From Pseudarthrobacter sp. PS3-L1 (GTDB taxonomy: Bacteria > Actinomycetota > Actinomycetes > Actinomycetales > Micrococcaceae): a stretch of DNA of 64,000 bases. Both the position numbers and the translations under genes were made by a program. Positions 8,208 through 15,979 of this stretch are shown here, one piece after another. Under the pieces are notes generated by a model. The model saw nothing but the letters and a program-made list of their open reading frames with translations, made no database searches and was not told the origin of the DNA. The DNA lies in assembly GCF_030063285.1 (NCBI RefSeq), contig NZ_JASISU010000002.1:124001-188000 (forward strand). Direction: 5' to 3'. Within the stretch, counting starts at the first letter, position 1; each line of letters opens with the position of its first letter.

Positions 8208-8371
8208 ATGGCTCGCTGTGACTGTTAGCCCGGAATGGCGGTTGGGTCGCAGCTTGAAATGGCGGTTTTGCCGTTCCGAATTGGGAACCCTGACTGGGGC
8301 GGAAAATGGCTGACCGTCCCTCCTAGTGGGAACAGGGTAGCCAATGGCACGAGGTGGCTATCATCGGTGAC

Positions 8372-8602
8372 ATGTATGAACCTTGGAGCAAGGGAACCGT
8401 GAAGACCTGGAACAGCGAAGAAGGGTGGGGATCCATCCAAATTGAAGGTGTGGCCGCAGAATGCTTCGCCCATTTTTCTTGAGTCGTCCAGAGGACGAAT
8501 GAGTTTTTTGAGCTTGTCCCAGGCGAAGCCGTAAAGCTCACCTGGCACGAGGCGCAGCAGGATGAATTTTTCATCGTTGCAGTCCGTGTCGAGCGTTCTT
8601 AG
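8372..8602 (+). pseudogene. cold-shock domain protein gene with an in-frame TGA
   Basis: Starting at ATG 8372 the frame reads MYEPWSKGTVKTWNSEEGWG and then AECFAHFS, the N-terminal half of a cold-shock domain (GTVKWFN, GxG, DVFVHFS). A TGA follows at 8480-8482 and the same frame continues to TAG 8600 with FELVPGEAVKLTWHEAQQ, the second half of the domain. One codon change would restore a 76-residue protein, close to the family's usual 65-75. Aromatic residues of RNP1 and RNP2 are partly replaced (CFAHFS for VFVHFS). The gene is probably dead. The family consists of RNA chaperones. Confidence 0.7.
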
Positions 8603-8620
8603 CCGAAGCCTCGGCGGCAC

Positions 8621-8650
8621 GATCCGTAGGGGATCCCCTAACGAACCATG
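8621..8650 (+). repeat. gene-end motif after the cold-shock pseudogene
   Basis: CGTAGGGGATCCCCTAACG, 20 bases after the pseudogene's last stop. GGGGATCCCC is itself a perfect palindrome. Confidence 0.5.
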
Positions 8651-8730
8651 TGGACGCCGTCAGTGCTCGTAAGTCCCTTGGTCGTGGTCTTCGTGTACCG
8701 TCATGGAATCGATAGCGTAGGGGCAGCGAC

Positions 8731-9062
8731 ATGACATGTTTTCCATTTCCGATTGTTACCGCCGTGGTCGGCGCAGCACTGCTGCTGGGCGGCTGCTCCG
8801 GCTAAGCCGGGCCAAAAGCCTTGGACCGTGCCGCGAGGCCGGAAGACAAGCTGCCGCCAGGCATCACCTTCCAACAGGATGTGAATGCGGCAGTTAAGGG
8901 CACGCCGTCTTCGATATGCCGACGCAGGATCTACCAGCGCACCAACGCTGTCTGGTCAGGCATGGAGGCAGTGTTACCGGTGAGGGTTGCAGACGAGTGT
9001 GGACATTCTGTGCAGATGGCTCCGGAAAACTGCATGTGGCGGTCCGGACCTCGTGTCGAAAA
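8731..9062 (+). pseudogene. small lipoprotein gene with an in-frame TAA, 3' end cut by a repeat
   Basis: From ATG 8731 the frame encodes a lipoprotein signal peptide: MTCFPFPIVTAVVGAA, then the lipobox LLGGCSG with Cys22. A TAA at 8803-8805 follows two codons after the lipobox cysteine. The frame then stays open (ALDRAARPEDKLPPGITFQQ) and holds several cysteines (SSICRR, DECGHS, ENCMW), as expected for an exported domain. At 9057 it runs into the direct repeat, so the natural C-terminus is lost. No family is recognised for the mature part. Confidence 0.55.
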
Positions 9063-9233
9063 TGACCGTTTGATACGTAGCCGGGATCGTCTTCAGTGGC
9101 AGTGGAGGTCTACACGGTCTGTCAGAACTCGACGTCGAAATCAGAAAACGTCAGAACCAGATCGGCACCGTTTTTGACTGGCGTCGGGGGAGCAGGTTGG
9201 GCCGTGATTATCTGATGGTGCCTCGTATCCTAT
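9057..9233 (+). repeat. 182-bp direct repeat, copy 2
   Basis: Second copy of 1165-1346, 177 bp here because of a 5-base deletion. It ends at the AT centre of site C and interrupts the lipoprotein pseudogene. Confidence 0.85.
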
Positions 9234-9245
9234 GGGATACGAGAC
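9218..9245. other. AT-centred palindromic site C
   Basis: The most symmetrical small site: arms CTCGTATCC and GGATACGAG around AT at 9232-9233. Its left half equals that of site A. Confidence 0.6.
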
Positions 9246-9405
9246 AACCTGGACTGCAACGGTTGAGGCGCCTTCACCGCACATGTCATCGTTCGGGGTA
9301 ACCGCGCATAGAAGGACTAGCAACGGCACCGAAGTAAAAAGCTCGCCTGGCTGCGCACTCGGCTACCGGTTTACAGGCGCTGTTGAAGTGCGCGATCGTT
9401 TTCAG

Positions 9406-9897
9406 TTACGAACCACGAAGCGTTATCGGAAGAAGCTCCAAAAATGCAGCCCCCTGCACGCGCTGAGTGCGTGACGCTTGAGAATTCAGATCGGTGCACC
9501 ATGCGGGATAGACACGGAGACCGCGCTTGCCGGGATGCAGGTCGGAGCTGACGTATCCGAGCAAGATCAGGTCCGCCGTGGGGAATTGGAAGACCCCGAA
9601 ACGTTCGTGTTCTTCGACGAAGACGAGCAGTCCAGACATCGACTCGTCAGCTGTGAAGGGCCTGGTCGATCCGTCTTCGCCGCGCTTCCAGACCGTGACG
9701 AAGGCGCCGGGCTTCGTCGGTGTGATCCGGGCGGTGCGGATCCGCCACTCCTCCGTTCCGATGCGTGCTACCCCAGATTCGTAGTCGCTGTTCTGTTCTT
9801 CAACATGAATAACATGCTGTGCATCAACAGGCGCAGGCGCAAGGTCGATGAAACGCTTGAATGCGTGGAAATTCACTCTCAAACTGTATTCGCTCAA
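9406..9897 (-). CDS. MepB family protein
   Basis: A 163-residue protein matching the MepB family as known from staphylococci, where mepB sits with the MepRA multidrug efflux genes. Recognisable blocks are RIRTARITPTKPGAFVTVWK, FGVFQFPTADLILLGYVSS, GKRGLRVYPAW and the final QASRTQRVQGAAF. The biochemical role of MepB is not established; a nuclease-like fold has been suggested for the family. Here it has no efflux gene beside it and stands alone between repeats, on the minus strand. Start at ATG 9897. Confidence 0.7.
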   Translation of the reverse strand: MSEYSLRVNFHAFKRFIDLAPAPVDAQHVIHVEEQNSDYESGVARIGTEEWRIRTARITPTKPGAFVTVWKRGEDGSTRPFTADESMSGLLVFVEEHERFGVFQFPTADLILLGYVSSDLHPGKRGLRVYPAWCTDLNSQASRTQRVQGAAFLELLPITLRGS

Positions 9898-9933
9898 GAG
9901 TGCTCATACCCAGCAGTCTGCAATTACAACGGC

Positions 9934-9963
9934 CGTCCCGGTGGGGGTCCTTTACCGGGTCCT
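9934..9963 (-). repeat. gene-end motif (CCCGGTAAAGGACCCCCACC)
   Basis: Minus-strand copy of the boundary motif, upstream of the MepB-like gene. It closely matches the copy at 22482-22512. Confidence 0.45.
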
Positions 9964-10029
9964 TGAACGGGACATCCCCAATCAGCACGTCAGGTCGTTG
10001 GCCGGGCGGCAGTGAAGGAGAATCAGTGC

Positions 10030-10548
10030 ATGATCAGCACAGCAAAGGATGAGGGTTTCGTGGTTCGAGCGGGGGGTCATTCACGAATTCAGATCCTCCG
10101 GTTGTTGCGCAGTGCGGACGTAATGCTCAATGTCCATGCCGAGACGCTGCTCGCTCACCCCGTTTTCGACAACCCAGAGCGTCAAAACTTACGAATCGTA
10201 GAGCGAACGGTAGAAGAGCTCGGCTTCGAGCACGGCGCGGTTCAGTCCCGGGTCTTCAGCGCTGCACGGAACCGGGGCCTCGCCCTCTGTCCATTGGTGG
10301 CTGGCCCTTACCTCCGAATGGCGATGATAGACCAGTCGAACGCGCCGGACTCCGTTTTGTCGGCAGGTCGCGCGCCTACCGGAGCCATCCATGTCGCTTC
10401 CGAGCCGCTAAGCGAGGACGTCGAGTACCCCAAGGGTTTCTACCTCCGGGTCGTGGACGGGCAGGCATGGCTGAGGGGATACCGGTGCGATGACACGCAT
10501 GTGTGGGCGCCGGACCATCGGCTCGCATTCCTATCGCCAGGTCGCTAA
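10030..10548 (+). CDS. conserved hypothetical protein
   Basis: A roughly 172-residue cytosolic protein without signal peptide or membrane segment. Strong blocks include NVHAETLLAHPVFDNPERQN, VEELGFEHGA, LALCPLVAGPYLRM, GAIHVASEPLSED, PKGFYLRVVDG and AWLRGYRC. The pattern is one I associate with an uncharacterised family of stand-alone bacterial proteins; I cannot give it a function. AAGGAG lies 9 bases upstream of ATG 10030, which decides this start over an ATG six codons earlier. No partner genes. Confidence 0.7.
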   Translation: MISTAKDEGFVVRAGGHSRIQILRLLRSADVMLNVHAETLLAHPVFDNPERQNLRIVERTVEELGFEHGAVQSRVFSAARNRGLALCPLVAGPYLRMAMIDQSNAPDSVLSAGRAPTGAIHVASEPLSEDVEYPKGFYLRVVDGQAWLRGYRCDDTHVWAPDHRLAFLSPGR

Positions 10549-10652
10549 TGAGACGCGCGCTCATTATCTGACTTTTTGAGTTGGAGACAGTCAAGCCCAG
10601 CTTGCTCCACGTTCTTCCGCCGTGAGCTCTCCTTGGCCCGTACGATCGTGGA

Positions 10653-11120
10653 ATGAGTCGAGTCGTTTTCATGTGCGGCCCAGCCGGCGCAGGTAAGTCC
10701 ACGTTCGCTCGGCAGCTGGAGGCTGATGGAATGACTCGGCTCTCTGTCGACAAGGCTGCTTGGCAGATGGGACTGCGCACAATGCCCCTCGGGTTGGAAG
10801 ATCAACGCCAAATTGATGCAGAACTCCGGGTACGCCTGCTCGCCCTTGTCGAGTCAGGTGAAGATGTGGTCCTCGACTTCTCGTTCTGGTCGCTAAGCAT
10901 GCGTGAGGAGTACTGTCGTATGCTCAGACCACTAGGAGTCGAGCCAGAGCCCATCTATTTGGCTACGCCTCGAGACGAAGTCTTGGCCCGCGTTCGTGCC
11001 CGGAGGGCGCACCATCCGGACGACTTCAGCTTGAGCGAGGAACTGGCCGCCGAGTACTTCGACCACTTAGAGGTTCCGACTACGGACGAAGGCCCACTGA
11101 GGGTCATCGCCGGCCCGTAG
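10653..11120 (+). CDS. AAA/P-loop kinase-like protein
   Basis: A 155-residue P-loop protein of the zeta-toxin/chloramphenicol phosphotransferase-like group. Walker A is GPAGAGKS (residues 9-16). LSVDKAAW and VVLDFSFWS are the substrate-side Asp strands and LARVRARRA is the arginine-rich lid. Such small kinases phosphorylate antibiotics, nucleotides or sugars, or act as toxins. There is no antitoxin-like gene beside it, so a toxin role is unlikely. Start at ATG 10653. The stop is followed 63 bases later by a GNAT gene on the same strand. Confidence 0.8.
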   Translation: MSRVVFMCGPAGAGKSTFARQLEADGMTRLSVDKAAWQMGLRTMPLGLEDQRQIDAELRVRLLALVESGEDVVLDFSFWSLSMREEYCRMLRPLGVEPEPIYLATPRDEVLARVRARRAHHPDDFSLSEELAAEYFDHLEVPTTDEGPLRVIAGP

Positions 11121-11183
11121 AGGGTTAATGGCAACCTGCTAAGTCATAGGCTTGAAGCTTGGCAACCGGCTGAAAGGTGAATA

Positions 11184-11744
11184 GTGAGTATTCCACCGAG
11201 CTATCCACGCGGCCCTCGACTGAGCTTCCGAGACTTCACCACCGCGGACATCGCAGACGTCCACGACTACACCTCAGATCCCGAAGTCACCCGCTGGTCG
11301 ACCTGGGGCCCGAACACACTGGAACAGACGACGGCGTTCATCGACGCTGCCGCCCGGGCGCACTTGGAAGCAGATCGGTCCGCGTACTCGCTCGCTGCGG
11401 TCCTGAAAGGAAAGGCCATCGGCTCGGTGGCCGTGTGGACCACCGATCCTCACGACCGCAACGGAGAACTTGGGTACACGTTCCACCGCGCCTACTGGGG
11501 AAACGGGTACGCCACAGAAGCCGTTAGTCAGCTACTCGAATTTGGTTTCAAAACACTCCAGCTCGAACGCATCAGCGCCACCTGCCATCCGGGCAACATT
11601 GGCTCAATTCGTGTCCTGGAGAAGAGCGGCTTCTCCCTGGAGGGACGGCTTCGTTCCCACCGGCTGGTACATGGAGTCCGCCGGGACTCCCTGCTGTATT
11701 CCATTTTGCGCGAAAAACATCCTGGCGCGGTGCCGCCCCGTTGA
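11184..11744 (+). CDS. GNAT N-acetyltransferase, RimJ/RimL type
   Basis: A 186-residue acetyltransferase. It has the N-terminal strand GPRLSFRDFTTADIADVHDY, DPEVTRWSTWGP (typical of the RimJ/RimL subgroup), motif A AYWGNGYATEAVSQLLEFGF and the end NIGSIRVLEKSGF. GTG start with GAAAGGTGA just upstream. The substrate is unknown; relatives acetylate ribosomal proteins or small amines. It is followed 47 bases later by the S66 peptidase gene, and the two may share a transcript. Confidence 0.85.
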   Translation: MSIPPSYPRGPRLSFRDFTTADIADVHDYTSDPEVTRWSTWGPNTLEQTTAFIDAAARAHLEADRSAYSLAAVLKGKAIGSVAVWTTDPHDRNGELGYTFHRAYWGNGYATEAVSQLLEFGFKTLQLERISATCHPGNIGSIRVLEKSGFSLEGRLRSHRLVHGVRRDSLLYSILREKHPGAVPPR

Positions 11745-11791
11745 CACGGTGGCCCCCGTTAGCATGCGGGACGGTTTGCTATCTTTGAGCG

Positions 11792-12814
11792 ATGGTCACC
11801 GTGCATTACCCCAAGCCGCTTCAGAGTGGGGATCGAATTGAGATCCCCGCCCCATCCATGGGTGTCCCCGACTCCCTTCACGAACGGTTGCACGCCGGCA
11901 CCAACGCGCTGAAGCGCCAGGGCTTCGACCCCCATCTGCGTCCCCATGCCACTATCGGCGGCCTTATGCCTGCTACCGCACAGGAGCGCGCGGAAGACCT
12001 GGAAGCAGCTTTCGCAGGAGCTGGTGCGGTGCTGCCGCCTTGGGGTGGAAAATTCGCAATCGAGCTCATCGAATACCTCGACTGGGATGCCATCGCTGAG
12101 GCGGAAACGTGGTTTGTCGGCTGGTCGGACATCTCAACCCTGCTGATGCCGCTCACCGTTCTCACCGGAGTAGCCACGCTTCAGGGGGCGAACTTGATGG
12201 ATGAGCCCTGGGAGCTGCCAACACAGTTCCAACGCTGGACACAGGTCGCCGGCCTGACGGAGGGCGATTCGTTCACGCAGCATTCGGCTCCCCAACGTCG
12301 CTCACGCCCCTGGGTCGACTGGAACGACGAACCTCTTGACCGAGAGTCCGCCTACGAAACCCCAACACAGTGGCGATCGCTTGATGGTCGGCCTGTCAGT
12401 ATGCGGGGCCGACTGATCGGTGGCTGCCTGGAAACTGTCTCCCTCTTGGCTGGCTCACGGTTTGGGGACGTTCCCGGGTTCGCTCGGCGCCACGCACCAG
12501 AGGGTGTGATCGTTTACCTCGAGTCGGCCGGCTCTGATGCACCGTCCGTGCTCCGAATGCTTTGGTCCTTGCGGCTGGCAGGCTGGTTCCAGCACGCCTC
12601 CGGCGTCCTCATCGGTCGCAGCAGCGCAGCCCAGACCAGCGGGGTGAGCCAGGCAGAAACCGTGGACCGCGCCCTCGGAGACCTCGGCATACCAGTCATT
12701 TATGACTTCGACATCGGACACCAACCCCCACAGATGCCGCTGGTTAATGGCGCCCTCGCGGACATCAAACTCAACGACGGCCACGGCACGATCATCCAGC
12801 ACCTTTCAAGCTAA
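11792..12814 (+). CDS. S66 peptidase, LD-carboxypeptidase/MccF-like
   Basis: A 340-residue serine peptidase of family S66. The nucleophile is Ser112 in FVGWSDIST, the glutamate is Glu244 in VYLESAG and the histidine is His310 in FDIGHQPPQMPL; all three catalytic positions are present. The length matches MccF, which cleaves the amide of microcin C7 and related aminoacyl nucleotides and gives self-immunity. The shorter LD-carboxypeptidases trim murein peptides. With no murein genes nearby and a detox-like setting, an MccF-like role is the better guess. No signal peptide, so cytosolic. The start ATG 11792 has only a weak ribosome site. Confidence 0.82.
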   Translation: MVTVHYPKPLQSGDRIEIPAPSMGVPDSLHERLHAGTNALKRQGFDPHLRPHATIGGLMPATAQERAEDLEAAFAGAGAVLPPWGGKFAIELIEYLDWDAIAEAETWFVGWSDISTLLMPLTVLTGVATLQGANLMDEPWELPTQFQRWTQVAGLTEGDSFTQHSAPQRRSRPWVDWNDEPLDRESAYETPTQWRSLDGRPVSMRGRLIGGCLETVSLLAGSRFGDVPGFARRHAPEGVIVYLESAGSDAPSVLRMLWSLRLAGWFQHASGVLIGRSSAAQTSGVSQAETVDRALGDLGIPVIYDFDIGHQPPQMPLVNGALADIKLNDGHGTIIQHLSS

Positions 12815-13063
12815 CGACGTCCCGGAAGTCGATCGGACTCCCGGCGGCAGGGGTGACATTCAGCGCTGCGAGAATGCCGCCATTTATCGCTGCGATTCAC
12901 ACGAGATCGCCTCGGTTTCGACCGAAAGTAGGTCAAAACTCAACCGCGAGACGTTTTACGCAGCAAGAAAGTCGATAACGGTCATTCTTGACTGATTCCA
13001 ATAACCACGTTCAACAGTGCAGGTGGCGCGACTTCTCCTACGCCGTTCGCTAAGGTGTCGAAT

Positions 13064-13561
13064 ATGGGTCCGGCAGCCGTGCGAATTGTGAAGGCAGTAG
13101 CGTTGCCTCTCCTGGTCCGGGCTGTTTTCAATGGTGCCCTGCTGGGCGCGTGTATCAGCGCGGGCATCTCAGCATTTTCGACCGTTCAGGCAGCTTTGTA
13201 TCCGGAGCAGTTTGGGCTCTGGGGCATGAGCGGTGGCCAGATATTCTTCATGGCCGTCCTTGGGCTCGTTATCGGAGCCGTTGCCGGGCTGGCAACGGGT
13301 TCCGGTTCGGTAGCGGCGCTGTGGATTGACGCCAGTACCTCCTTATCAGTCGTGCTGCCAGGCGCCCTCACCGCTGGATTGGGAGCAGCCGCGGTGACGG
13401 CCGTTTACACCGTCGTCGCCTTCCATGCCCTGGGAGAAACCGCCTTGGCGCTGGCAGGATTCGGAGCCGGCCTCGCCACAGTCTCCGGGCTGCTCGCGGC
13501 ATTTCATACTCGACGGCTTATCCGCCGCTACCATTCCACCGGCCAAAAGCAGGCCAACTGA
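13064..13561 (+). CDS. integral membrane protein, unknown function
   Basis: A roughly 165-residue protein with four predicted membrane segments, rich in Ala and Gly: near the N-terminus (VKAVALPLLVRAVFNGALL), IFFMAVLGLVIGAVAGLA, AALWIDASTSLSVVLPGALT through TAVYTVVAFHA, and ALAGFGAGLATVSGLLAAFH. It ends in a basic tail (TRRLIRRYHSTGQKQAN), probably cytoplasmic. No family is recognised. ATG 13064 is preferred to the GTG three codons earlier because AAGGTG precedes it. It stands alone. Confidence 0.65.
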   Translation: MGPAAVRIVKAVALPLLVRAVFNGALLGACISAGISAFSTVQAALYPEQFGLWGMSGGQIFFMAVLGLVIGAVAGLATGSGSVAALWIDASTSLSVVLPGALTAGLGAAAVTAVYTVVAFHALGETALALAGFGAGLATVSGLLAAFHTRRLIRRYHSTGQKQAN

Positions 13562-13621
13562 ACGTTCCCAACCGGGCAGATGAACTTTCTCACCGCGAAA
13601 GGACGGTGTCGCAAAACCTAC

Positions 13622-13686
13622 ATGCCTCAAAAACATACGAAACAACACAGCCGCAGCCGGTTTGTGAGGCGTTAAGAATAGGAGAC
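13622..13686. other. degenerate AT-centred site
   Basis: GCCTCAAAAACATACGAAAC, then 26 bases later TTTGTGAGGCGTTAAG followed by AATAGGAGAC. The second block resembles the right arm TTTCGAGGCACTTAGG followed by TTATGAGAC of the other sites. It borders the truncated GNAT gene. Confidence 0.35.
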
Positions 13687-13763
13687 AGCTAGTTAGGTTT
13701 TCGACCTTCGGTCGTGGTAGATATTTGATCGAAAAATCTGCCACTGCTGTGGCTGGTGAGTAG

Positions 13764-13938
13764 CCCAGTTGCGCCTCGACTCAGTCGACGGAAGTTGGGC
13801 TCCGATGACGTCACGCGCCTGGTCGACGGTGGCCAGCTCCGCACTGCCAAATTGCGTCTCAAGGTCTGGGCTTTGACGATATGCAGCCCACAGCGCGGGC
13901 GCGTCTTCAAGCGTCCAAGGGCGAAGTCCGACGGTCAT
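13764..13938 (-). pseudogene. N-terminal fragment of a GNAT acetyltransferase
   Basis: The first 58 residues (MTVGLRPWTLEDAPALW to RRNWA) are closely similar to the start of the intact gene at 21150-21683, including a related upstream stretch (TCGGGCACGATA). After RRNWA the frame diverges and stops at 13693 without motif A, so no acetyl-CoA site remains. It is a broken paralogue, cut on the side facing the degenerate recombination-like site at 13622-13686. Confidence 0.75.
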
Positions 13939-13986
13939 GGCTCTTATCGTGCCCGAGTAAGGGCTGGCGCCACGAATTGGCCCCAC

Positions 13987-14421
13987 CGCAGACCGGCGGA
14001 ATCAAGCTGTTACTGCAACAGAATTCCTTGGATCAATTCGATCGGTTTTTTGACTCTAGTCTCTTGCGTAGCCGGTCGTTAAGTTCATGGGCTCCCCAGG
14101 CCAGATTCGTCGCGCTATGAATACTTAGGTCGGTTCCTTTAGGGAAGTACTGGCGCAGCCGTGGTTCACTGCGTGCGGTCTGGTCCAGAGCCCGTCTGTG
14201 CGTCAGGGGATTGAGGCGTTTACCAGAGCCTGGCTATGTTGGTGTCTGGGCGAGGTGAAGATGTCTCGTGTTTCCGCTACCTCGTATTGCTCATCACACA
14301 TGGTTCATGTCCCCGGCGCATACACCGGGTATGCGCGGTGCTCAGAGCATTGTGGCTGAAAAATTCGGTGTCCGGCAGCTGCGGTCTGTCAGCTTCCCCG
14401 TGCCCGGCCCACCTCTCTAAC
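13987..14421. other. gene-free stretch
   Basis: About 430 bases between the GNAT fragment and the LysR gene. Frames here are antisense shadows or have no family features. No palindromic site or convincing promoter was seen. Confidence 0.4.
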
Positions 14422-15273
14422 CTATGGGGTACGGGCGAGGCGTGCGGAGTCAAGGATGGATCGTGCGCGGTCGTCAGATACATGGTCCGCGACATTGAGC
14501 CAGACCGTGATGGGTGGTGCCCCGATCAGGGGCACGAACACGATACCGGGGTGAATTCCCCTTGTGCGTGCGATGTCCGGGACGACCCCAACCCCCCGGT
14601 CGGAGGCTACGGTTTCGATCCATTCGTCGTAGCTCTGTGTCTCCACGATCTCAGGTGTGATGTCGGGCCAGAGGCCCGGTGTCGTCGTCCCGTTGATGAT
14701 GTTGATTACCAGGGGTCGCCGCGGCACGTCCTCCCAAAGTACGGGATTGCCGACCGCCAAAGGCGATCGATGCGAACACACCAGCACACGGGGCTCTTGA
14801 AAGAGCTTGATGGTTCGTGGTTTGTCGAGGAGTTCCCGCGGCACCGGGGACCTCAACACGGCGGCATCGACGTCTCCGCGCACTAGGGGCTGCACTGGTG
14901 CGTCCACCCGACTGAAGGAAACCCCGAGGCCGGCGTTCTCCTGCAGATACCGGGCCATCTCCTGCGCCCAGGGGGTAGGGAGGAGCCAGCTAAAGCCCAG
15001 AGTGACGGTGGTATTTCCTCGCGCTGCAGCGACGCCTCGGTCGAGGCTGGCCAGCGTCGACTTGGCGTGGTCCAGGAACAGGGTTCCCGGTTCGGTGAGC
15101 TCGAAGCTTTTTGACGTCCGACGGATCAGCTGGACCCCCAGGATGGACTCGAGTTGCTGCACTGTCCGGGACAGGGCCGGCTGGGTGATCAGCAGTCTCA
15201 GCGCCGCGTAGGTGAAGGACTCTTCCTCTGCCACAGCCACGAAGGCCCTTAGGTGCCGCACTTCCACGTCCAT
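14422..15273 (-). CDS. LysR family transcriptional regulator
   Basis: A roughly 283-residue LTTR. The N-terminal winged helix is VRHLRAFVAVAEEESFTYAA then LITQPALSRTVQQLESILG and LIRRTSKSFELTEPG. The rest is a periplasmic-binding-like effector domain ending in a typical VWLNVADH. Start at ATG 15273 (MDVEVRHLR). It is divergent from a truncated MFS transporter at 15376, the classic arrangement in which the regulator controls the transporter. The effector is unknown. Its presumed target is broken, so it may now be an orphan. Confidence 0.88.
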   Translation of the reverse strand: MDVEVRHLRAFVAVAEEESFTYAALRLLITQPALSRTVQQLESILGVQLIRRTSKSFELTEPGTLFLDHAKSTLASLDRGVAAARGNTTVTLGFSWLLPTPWAQEMARYLQENAGLGVSFSRVDAPVQPLVRGDVDAAVLRSPVPRELLDKPRTIKLFQEPRVLVCSHRSPLAVGNPVLWEDVPRRPLVINIINGTTTPGLWPDITPEIVETQSYDEWIETVASDRGVGVVPDIARTRGIHPGIVFVPLIGAPPITVWLNVADHVSDDRARSILDSARLARTP

Positions 15274-15375
15274 GCTTCCCAAGCATAGACACTCGCTGAT
15301 CGGTATTTTTCCGTACCGATAGCCGCAGCTGCGGTGGATAAGCAGGCCCGGCGCGGACGGGTGCCCAGCCGAGCC

Positions 15376-15828
15376 ATGGAAAGAAAGCGCCAGGACGTGA
15401 GTGCTGCCGGTGTTGGTGTGCCGCGGATCGCAGGGATGGCTGCGGCCGGTTTTGCAGTAGCCATGGGACTTGGCCGGTTCTCTTTTACCCCGATCCTGCC
15501 CCTGATGATCGGACAGGCAGGCTTGTCCTCAGATGCGGGGGCGCTTCTGGCGACCGCGAACTATCTTGGCTATTTGGTCGGGCCGGTCCTGGCCTTGATT
15601 TTTCCCCGGCTGGTCTCTTCCTGGGTCCTCCACCGCTGGAGTTTGGTGCTCGTCGTGGTTTCCTTGCTCGGAATGAGCTTCACCATAGACGAACTCATCC
15701 GGCTGGGCCTGCGGTTCTTGGCGGGCGCTGCCAGCGCCCTGCTGTTCGTGGTGATTGCTAGTAGCGCCGCCATGAAAACAAGCCCTTTGCCACAGACCCT
15801 TTCAGCTATGCGTGTCACGCATAGCTGA
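15376..15828 (+). pseudogene. MFS transporter (YbfB/YjiJ-like), truncated after about four membrane helices
   Basis: Residues about 20-145 match the N-terminus of the YbfB/YjiJ group of MFS permeases: GMAAAGFAVAMGLGRFSFTP (TM1), then GALLATANYLGYLVGP (TM2), a TM3 around VLHRWSLVLVVVSLLG and TM4 LRFLAGAASALLFVVI. Full members have about 390-400 residues and 12 helices. Here the frame ends inside the palindrome at 15803-15827 and no continuation is found in the next 150 bases. An upstream GTG (15334) could add 14 residues. Probably non-functional. Confidence 0.7.
15803..15827. repeat. perfect 12-bp-arm palindrome at the MFS break
   Basis: CAGCTATGCGTG, a single T, then the exact reverse complement CACGCATAGCTG. 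The MFS stop codon lies at its right edge. It could be a transposition or recombination scar, or a hairpin; the nearby TATTTTTTT at 15840-15847 would also suit a terminator. Confidence 0.6.
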
Positions 15829-15979
15829 TACCCGAGGAGTATTTTTTTGGTGCACCTGCTGCCGCCTAGCATTGATGCAATCCCTAGGCCGAGGCTCGAT
15901 CCAGGTTCTTGAGCCTAAACGTCAACCTCCCTCCGGGATTCCACTAGCGTAAATTAGTCAAGCAAAGGGCGAGGCGCAC

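Noticed and set aside
8225..8620. 131-codon minus-strand frame
   Set aside because: It is antisense to the cold-shock pseudogene, whose domain motifs are clear on the plus strand.
14236..14886. 216-codon plus-strand frame
   Set aside because: It is antisense to the LysR gene and contains no domain features; Cys- and Arg-rich composition is typical of shadow frames.
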